Source of the DNA: Blastococcus sp. TF02A-26
Lineage (GTDB): Bacteria; Actinomycetota; Actinomycetes; Mycobacteriales; Geodermatophilaceae
Reading direction: 5' to 3'
DNA length: 64,000 nt
NCBI RefSeq assembly: GCF_003319125.1
Contig: NZ_QOHG01000006.1
Span: 124,001-188,000 of the forward strand
This document shows positions 59,857 to 64,000 of this stretch, piece by piece. The position numbers and the translations under genes are program-made. The number at the start of each line of letters is the position of its first letter. Position 1 is the first letter of the stretch. The notes beneath the pieces were generated by a model. It worked only from the letters and a program-made list of their open reading frames with translations. It searched no databases and was not told the DNA's origin.

Positions 59857-60066
59857 TACGCCAGAGTTCATTTGCGCAGGTCAGAAGGTTGCGTTGTCAT
59901 CTGCGGACTCCTGCGGACGACCATGAATACCGTCGTCAGGCCACCATGGTGGCACCACACGGCAGCCGCCTGACCGACCGTTGAGCGCCGCCTGAGCAGC
60001 TGACGATCGGACGGCCTCCTCACCTCGGGGCTCGTGATGCGCTCACCTGGACGATGCACGGCTATT

Positions 60067-60088
60067 TGGTCATACTTCCGACCATGAC
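60067..60088. promoter_or_regulatory. Possible operator of the toxin-antitoxin pair
   Basis: TGGTC (60067-60071) and GACCA (60080-60084), with overlapping GTCAT and ATGAC, form a small inverted repeat ending at the antitoxin start codon, a usual place for antitoxin autoregulation. Confidence 0.35.
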
Positions 60089-60368
60089 GACTCTGTCGCT
60101 CGCGGACGCCAAGGCGCACCTGTCGGCCCTTGTGGCCCGGGTCAGCGGCCAGCACGAGCGGGTCTACGTGACGGTCCACGGCAAGCCGTCGGCCGTCCTG
60201 GTGGCGACGGAGGATCTCGAGTCGCTTGAGGAGACGATCGAGATCCTGGCCGATGCCGAGACGATGCGGCGATTGCACGCCTCGGATACCGAGCTGGCCC
60301 GTGGCGATGTGGAGACGCGCGAGGAGCTGGACGCGGCCATGCGTCGGCGCCTCGGCTCCAGTTCGTGA
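60084..60368 (+). CDS. Phd/YefM-family antitoxin
   Basis: 94 residues from ATG 60084. The N-terminal Phd fold, TTLSLADAKAHLSALVARVS and VYVTVHGKPSAVLVA, binds DNA; the acidic helical C-terminus would neutralise the toxin. It overlaps the toxin gene by 4 bp. Confidence 0.92.
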   Translation: MTTLSLADAKAHLSALVARVSGQHERVYVTVHGKPSAVLVATEDLESLEETIEILADAETMRRLHASDTELARGDVETREELDAAMRRRLGSSS

Positions 60369-60652
60369 CCGAGGAGCGGGCGGACTACGACCTAGCGATC
60401 ACGCCGACCGCCCGCCGCCAGCTCGCCGAGAACCTGCCCGAGGCGGTCGCCGCGGCCGCATATAAGTTCATCACCGGCCCGCTGCTGGACAACCCCCATC
60501 GGGTCGGCAAGCGGCTTCGTCCCCCGCTCGAGGACCGGCACAGCGCGCGCCGCGGCACCTACCGGGTCATCTACCGCATTGACGAGGACATCCACACGGT
60601 GACCGTCGTCGATGTCGCCCATCGTCGAGATGCGTATCGCTCCGGCCATTGA
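60365..60652 (+). CDS. RelE/ParE-family toxin
   Basis: 95 residues from GTG 60365. DYDLAITPTARRQLAENLPE, NPHRVGKRLRPPLEDRHSAR then RGTYRVIYRID and VVDVAHRRDAYR match RelE-type mRNA interferases, with the arginines and the final H-R-x-x-x-Y in place. Likely cuts mRNA on the ribosome. Confidence 0.92.
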   Translation: MTEERADYDLAITPTARRQLAENLPEAVAAAAYKFITGPLLDNPHRVGKRLRPPLEDRHSARRGTYRVIYRIDEDIHTVTVVDVAHRRDAYRSGH

Positions 60653-60756
60653 CCACCTGTCGCTACGTTACTGCCGAGGACAGAATCACCAACCGCCAGA
60701 TTGCGAGTTCGCTGGTGTGCGGTTCGCGGTTGTCCGCCCCCGTACGGATGTGCAGG

Positions 60757-61179
60757 TCAACGAGGCAGGCCGGTCGGGGGCGAACGGTGCTGGATGACCG
60801 TGAACGCCATGCTGTGGCACACACGCTGGCACACAACACCACCAGTCGAGGCGATTGGCTGCCCTCCGCCCGGTCCGCGCCCTCGCCGTCTTTCCAGCCT
60901 GAGGCGGAAAAGCTCGTCAAGCCGATCGGCCAACCAGGCGAGCCGGGCCCGAATGGAGCGAGCCTGCAATCCCGCGCCGGCCGCGGTGAGGATCAGCGCG
61001 GTTCTTCGAGCGTCAAGCGTGGACGGAACACGCAGGAGACCGGTCGATTGGGCTCGGTCGACGAGCCGACTGGCCGTGGAGGGCGCCACGTCGGCCACGC
61101 GGGCGACGTCGCCGATGGTGACTTCCTGGCTGGCGGCGGCCCCCCGAGCGCATGCCTCGACCACGAGCAGGCTCGACAT
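60757..61179 (-). CDS. MarR-family winged-helix protein, probably truncated
   Basis: 140 residues from ATG 61179. A winged-helix core is clear (VTIGDVARVADVAPSTASRLVDRAQ, TGLLRVPSTLDARRTALILT). The N-terminal dimer helix is missing, although the frame stays open upstream (SAPSYKIITEDDAPVEM) without a good start. The C-terminal helices drift into an unrelated tail. It may be a broken gene. Confidence 0.5.
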   Translation of the reverse strand: MSSLLVVEACARGAAASQEVTIGDVARVADVAPSTASRLVDRAQSTGLLRVPSTLDARRTALILTAAGAGLQARSIRARLAWLADRLDELFRLRLERRRGRGPGGGQPIASTGGVVCQRVCHSMAFTVIQHRSPPTGLPR

Positions 61180-61269
61180 CTCGACCGGAGCGTCGTCCTC
61201 CGTGATGATTTTGTAACTGGGTGCGCTCCAGACCCACAGGTCCGGTGGACGGCCTTGCTCACCTAACAG

Positions 61270-61830
61270 TCAGACCACAGCGCCGTCCTCGCGACGCGGA
61301 CTGGAGGTCCGCCGCCCGGCGGCGACCGGAGCCTCGGGCCGCGGCGGCCAGCGTCGGTCCAAAGCCACGGTGAGCGGGACGGCGACCGACACCGTGGAGA
61401 TGGTGCCGGCGATGGTGCCGAGGATCAGAGCGAGGGCGAAGCCGGTCAACGAGTCGCCGCCGAGGGCGAGCAGGGCTGTGACGGTGGCCGCGAAGAGCGT
61501 GTGCGGGAGCGCGAGGTAGACGAGGACTGGCCCGTCGGCGCACCGCACGATCGGCCGCAGGTCCTCGGCGGAGGTGACGTCGGCGGCCACATACCGCAGC
61601 TGGCGGCACAACGCCGCCCGATGGGCGAAGTCGACCTCGGCGGCGTGCTCGGCGAGTGCAGCGGCAGCCTGCTGCCTGAAGGCGTCATCGTCCCCATCCT
61701 CACGGCCGACGCCGATGATGGTGAGGGCGTCGGGCAGTCGGCCCGCGCGCTGCAGATGCGCGAGGGCCGGCAGAAGGTAGCGCCTGCTCAGGTCACCGCC
61801 GGCACTGAGGAGCAACAGGGTCGAGGGCAC
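61270..61830 (-). pseudogene. Chimera: glucose-6-phosphate dehydrogenase N-terminus joined to SecF C-terminus
   Basis: 186 residues from GTG 61830. Residues 1-124 match the N-terminal NADP domain of G6PDH (LLLSAGGDLSRRYLLPALA, PVLVYLALPHTLFAATVTAL). From residue 126 on, DSLTGFALALILGTIAGTIS and VSVAVPLTV are the last helix of SecF. Neither enzyme could work. The junction lies near 61455. It is a product of illegitimate recombination, though possibly expressed. Confidence 0.65.
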
Positions 61831-61873
61831 CGGTCCTACCTCTCCGCGTCTTGGTCCGCTGCGCCGGGGCCGC

Positions 61874-61963
61874 TCAATTCTGGATGGCAGCAAACGCCAG
61901 GCAGGCCAGGGTCAACAGCAGGCCGGCGCCGAGGGTGATGCGAGCCATGTAGGCGTGGCGCAT
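61874..61963 (-). CDS. 29-residue membrane peptide
   Basis: ATG 61963 with a GGAGGAACG site, ending TGA 61874. MRHAYMARITLGAGLLLTLA is followed by CLAFAAIQN, one helix. It lies 23 bp after the reductase gene in the same direction. Function unknown. Confidence 0.5.
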   Translation of the reverse strand: MRHAYMARITLGAGLLLTLACLAFAAIQN

Positions 61964-61986
61964 GGTCGTTCCTCCGTCGTAAGCGT

Positions 61987-63297
61987 TCAGACCCAGGCGA
62001 ACCGTTCGGTGTGGATGCGGTCGGCGGGCACGCCGATCGTGGGAAGAGCGGCTTCCATCGCGTCGAGCATCGGGTTGGGGCCGCAGGCGAAAAACTGGAA
62101 CCGCCGGTACCCGGAAGGCAGGTGGCGGCGCAGCACGTCGACGGTGACGTACCCGGTTTCCCCAGTCCAATCCGAAGGTGGCTGCTCGAGCACGTGCACG
62201 ACCCGCAGGTTCATCCGGTCGGTCAGCTCGTCGAGTTCCGCACGGAACGGGATACTGTCCCAGTCCCTGTTGGCGGCGAAGAGCACCACGGGCCGGACGT
62301 CGCCGCGATCGGCCAGCGTCCGAACCATGCTCATCGCCGGGGCGAGACCGACGCCGCCGGCGATCAGGACGTACCCGGCACCCTCGTACTGGTCGATCGA
62401 GAACGCCCCATGCGGGCCATCGACGTAGACGGTGGTGCCCGGTGCCACCCCGCCCACGGTGGAGGTGAAGTCGCCGGCGGCCTTGATGGCGACGGCGATC
62501 GTGCCGCCGTCCTCGGCGCTGGAGGCCAGGGAGAAGGGGTGGGAGGTGACGGTGAACGGGGACCGGCCGACGGTGATCCAGGCGAACTGCCCCGGGGCGA
62601 ACTGCAGTCCGTCGTGCCCCTCGGCGCGGAGGGCGAGGACGGTGGTGCCTCCGGGCTCGGGGACGACCCGGTCCACGGTCCAGGGCCGGCGGCGCAGCCG
62701 CAACGGCCGCAAGATCCGCACCCAGATCAGCAGCCCGACGAACGTCGCCGACATCAGGCCCCAGAGCACCTGCTTCCCGACGCTGTCGACGTAATAATTG
62801 ACCAGCAACACATGAATCAGGGCGGCGAGGACCGCAACGACCGCCAGGACGGCGTGCGTCAGCTGCCAGGCCTCGTAGGACAGCCACAGCCGCCGGCGCC
62901 ACACCGACGTCGCTACCAGGACGAGCAGGGCGAGCGCCGCCGCCACCCCGAACCGGACCCGCCACGGCGTGTCCGGAGAGAACAGGGCGGCGACCAGGCC
63001 CCAGTCCGCCGACAGCGCCACATGGACCATGACGAAGGTCAGTCCGATGTAGCCGATGTGCCGGTGGAACTGGACCACCGCGTCGGTGCCGAACGGCTCA
63101 GCCACCGCGCGGATGCGGGCGACGAGCGCGAACTCCACCCCCATCAGCGCCAGCCCGACAAAGCCGAGCGCGACGGAGAAGTCGGTCCAAAAGCCCTGTC
63201 CCGCCCGGTTGGTGCCCACCAGCGCGAACACCAGCGGAGCCAGGCAGATCCCGACGAACACCGCCAGCCAGACGATCCCGCGGGCGACCGGCCTCAT
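61987..63297 (-). CDS. Ferric-reductase-like transmembrane flavin oxidoreductase
   Basis: 436 residues from GTG/ATG 63297. Six helices (residues about 5-200) hold paired histidines typical of heme b (FHRHIGYIGLTFVMVHVAL; WQLTHAVLAVVAVLAALIH). The cytoplasmic half is a ferredoxin-reductase domain: flavin motif HPFSLAS, GGVGLAPAMSMVRTL for NAD(P), and a final FFACGPNPMLDAM. It would move electrons from NAD(P)H across the membrane to iron, copper or oxygen. The first membrane-protein stop overlaps its start. Confidence 0.88.
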   Translation of the reverse strand: MRPVARGIVWLAVFVGICLAPLVFALVGTNRAGQGFWTDFSVALGFVGLALMGVEFALVARIRAVAEPFGTDAVVQFHRHIGYIGLTFVMVHVALSADWGLVAALFSPDTPWRVRFGVAAALALLVLVATSVWRRRLWLSYEAWQLTHAVLAVVAVLAALIHVLLVNYYVDSVGKQVLWGLMSATFVGLLIWVRILRPLRLRRRPWTVDRVVPEPGGTTVLALRAEGHDGLQFAPGQFAWITVGRSPFTVTSHPFSLASSAEDGGTIAVAIKAAGDFTSTVGGVAPGTTVYVDGPHGAFSIDQYEGAGYVLIAGGVGLAPAMSMVRTLADRGDVRPVVLFAANRDWDSIPFRAELDELTDRMNLRVVHVLEQPPSDWTGETGYVTVDVLRRHLPSGYRRFQFFACGPNPMLDAMEAALPTIGVPADRIHTERFAWV

Positions 63298-64000
63298 GCC
63301 GCGCTCCCTGGCGTGCTACCGGCGAGCGCACCGGCCTTCCGGCGGGGTCCGTATCGGGAGCGGAAGAGCAGGTAGGCGACCGGCCCGGCGAGGATGGGCA
63401 GCCAGTAGGAGGCCAACCTATACATCAGCGTGGCCAGGACCGCCTGACCGGTGGCCACGCCGGCGAGCGTGAGGGTTCCGTACAGGCCGGCCTCGACGAA
63501 GCCGAGCCCGCCAGGGGTGATGGGGATCATCCCCAACAGCAGGGCGGAGGCGAAGACCAGCAGCACCAGCGAGGGGTGCGGACGGCTGCTGCTGGCGGCC
63601 AGGGCCGCCAGCAGGGACAGGTAGTCGAAGCCGAGCTTGCCGGCCACGGCCAGCAGCGCCTTCCACCAGCCGGCGCCGAGTACCGCGCGCACGGCGTTGC
63701 GCTCCTGCAGCAACCGCTGCGGCAGCCCCGTTGACGGCGGACGGCGGCGGACCAGCCGGTTGCGCAGGGACTGCACGGCTCCGGCCGCGGCGACCAGCGG
63801 CCGGTCGGCGACCAGCACGGCCGCGCTGAGAGCGGCGACCAGCACGAAGACGGCCCCACCGAGGATGGCTGACTGGAGCAGGGTGCGGGGTACGTAGACG
63901 CCGGTGAGCACCGCGGGCAGGGCCAGCACCGGCAGGAAGAGGACGCTGGCGGTCTGCAACACGGAGAAGGCGGTCAGCCCGGTGACCGCGGTGGCCGGTT
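63294..64000 (-). CDS. Lysylphosphatidylglycerol-synthase-type membrane protein (YbhN/UPF0104), 3' part
   Basis: The frame is open to the right edge, so the start lies outside. The visible 235 residues hold helices and the family motif IPITPGGLGFVEAGLYGTL near the C-terminus, as in the flippase part of MprF and in AglD/YbhN proteins. It overlaps the reductase start by 4 bp. Likely a lipid-handling membrane protein. Confidence 0.85.
   Translation of the reverse strand, partial: PATAVTGLTAFSVLQTASVLFLPVLALPAVLTGVYVPRTLLQSAILGGAVFVLVAALSAAVLVADRPLVAAAGAVQSLRNRLVRRRPPSTGLPQRLLQERNAVRAVLGAGWWKALLAVAGKLGFDYLSLLAALAASSSRPHPSLVLLVFASALLLGMIPITPGGLGFVEAGLYGTLTLAGVATGQAVLATLMYRLASYWLPILAGPVAYLLFRSRYGPRRKAGALAGSTPGSAA

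Larger units (their letters stand above)
59832..64000. mobile_element. Left end of an integrated genomic island (continues off window)
   Basis: Right of the tRNA fragment, base composition and content change: codon use is less strictly GC-ended up to about 61 kb, and there is a toxin-antitoxin pair, a truncated regulator and a chimeric pseudogene. The orientation of the fragment predicts an intact tRNA-Ala(GGC) and the other attachment site further right. No integrase gene is visible within the window. Confidence 0.6.

Noticed and set aside
59790-59866. Complete tRNA gene
   Set aside because: The 3' half is perfect from the anticodon loop onward, but the bases to the right give no D arm, no 5' anticodon strand and no acceptor strand.
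1-64000. CRISPR array, rRNA operon or insertion sequence
   Set aside because: I saw no regularly spaced repeats, no rRNA-like stretches and no transposase in the window.

Overview
The window is high-GC, gene-dense bacterial DNA with many GTG/TTG starts and 1-8 bp gene overlaps. A serB-ctaD neighbour pair, a deazaflavin (F420)-type nitroreductase, actinobacterial holin-X and DUF3618 proteins and zinc-independent ribosomal protein paralogues all point to an actinobacterium. The style resembles the Geodermatophilaceae (Blastococcus, Modestobacter, Geodermatophilus). That family assignment is inference, because no rRNA gene is present.

Layout. 0-9 kb: NAD salvage (pncB end, pncA), serB, cytochrome oxidase subunit I and a CtaG-type assembly factor, a methyltransferase/phosphoesterase pair, a cation-diffusion exporter and a secreted M23 peptidase behind a possible c-di-AMP riboswitch. 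9-14.7 kb: oxidoreductases, a TetR regulator and a PLP-fold racemase-like enzyme. 14.7-28.2 kb: a zinc-starvation island with zur, four zinc-free ribosomal proteins plus L31B, a COG0523 protein that has lost its P-loop, a YcgR/YcgQ-like permease pair, and Azt/Znu-type zinc uptake with two beta-propeller chaperone candidates and two solute-binding proteins. Five Zur-box-like palindromes tie it together, and a DsbA-MauE-YcnI cassette sits inside it. 28-42 kb: housekeeping and accessory enzymes (BenE, ABC-F, quinone reductase, AlkZ-like glycosylase, aldo/keto reductase, glutathionylspermidine-synthase-like ATP-grasp enzyme with a lipoprotein partner, FNT channel, metallopeptidase, enoyl-CoA hydratase) and a frameshifted siderophore-interacting reductase.

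42.5-44.7 kb: a three-gene envelope/stress operon (amphipathic repeat protein, holin-X, DUF3618). 44.8-51.8 kb: a signalling and surface-fibre locus with a receiver, a PAS histidine kinase, two virtually identical TasA-like genes each followed by its own SipW-type signal peptidase, a degenerate receiver-HPt protein, a further exported protein and an OmpR-type regulator. The TasA-SipW units share a duplicated ~690 bp block and a common upstream element. 52.7-57.4 kb: a MerR-type regulator beside an uncharacterised three-gene cassette (large membrane protein with two D-x3-H-x5-D-x(7-8)-H motifs, Cys-less cupredoxin-like lipoprotein, second multi-pass protein). This is my best candidate for an undescribed metal or redox system.

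57.4-59.8 kb holds small unknown genes and a DUF6766 operon. At 59790-59831 lies the 3' part of a tRNA-Ala(GGC) gene, cut in the anticodon loop, which marks the left edge of an integrated island. The island continues past the right end with a Phd/RelE toxin-antitoxin pair, a truncated MarR protein, a G6PDH-SecF chimera, a flavin/ferric-reductase-like protein and a lysylphosphatidylglycerol-synthase-type membrane protein. A roughly 58-nt structured repeat occurs three times in the window, and its stem changes keep base pairing on one strand only.
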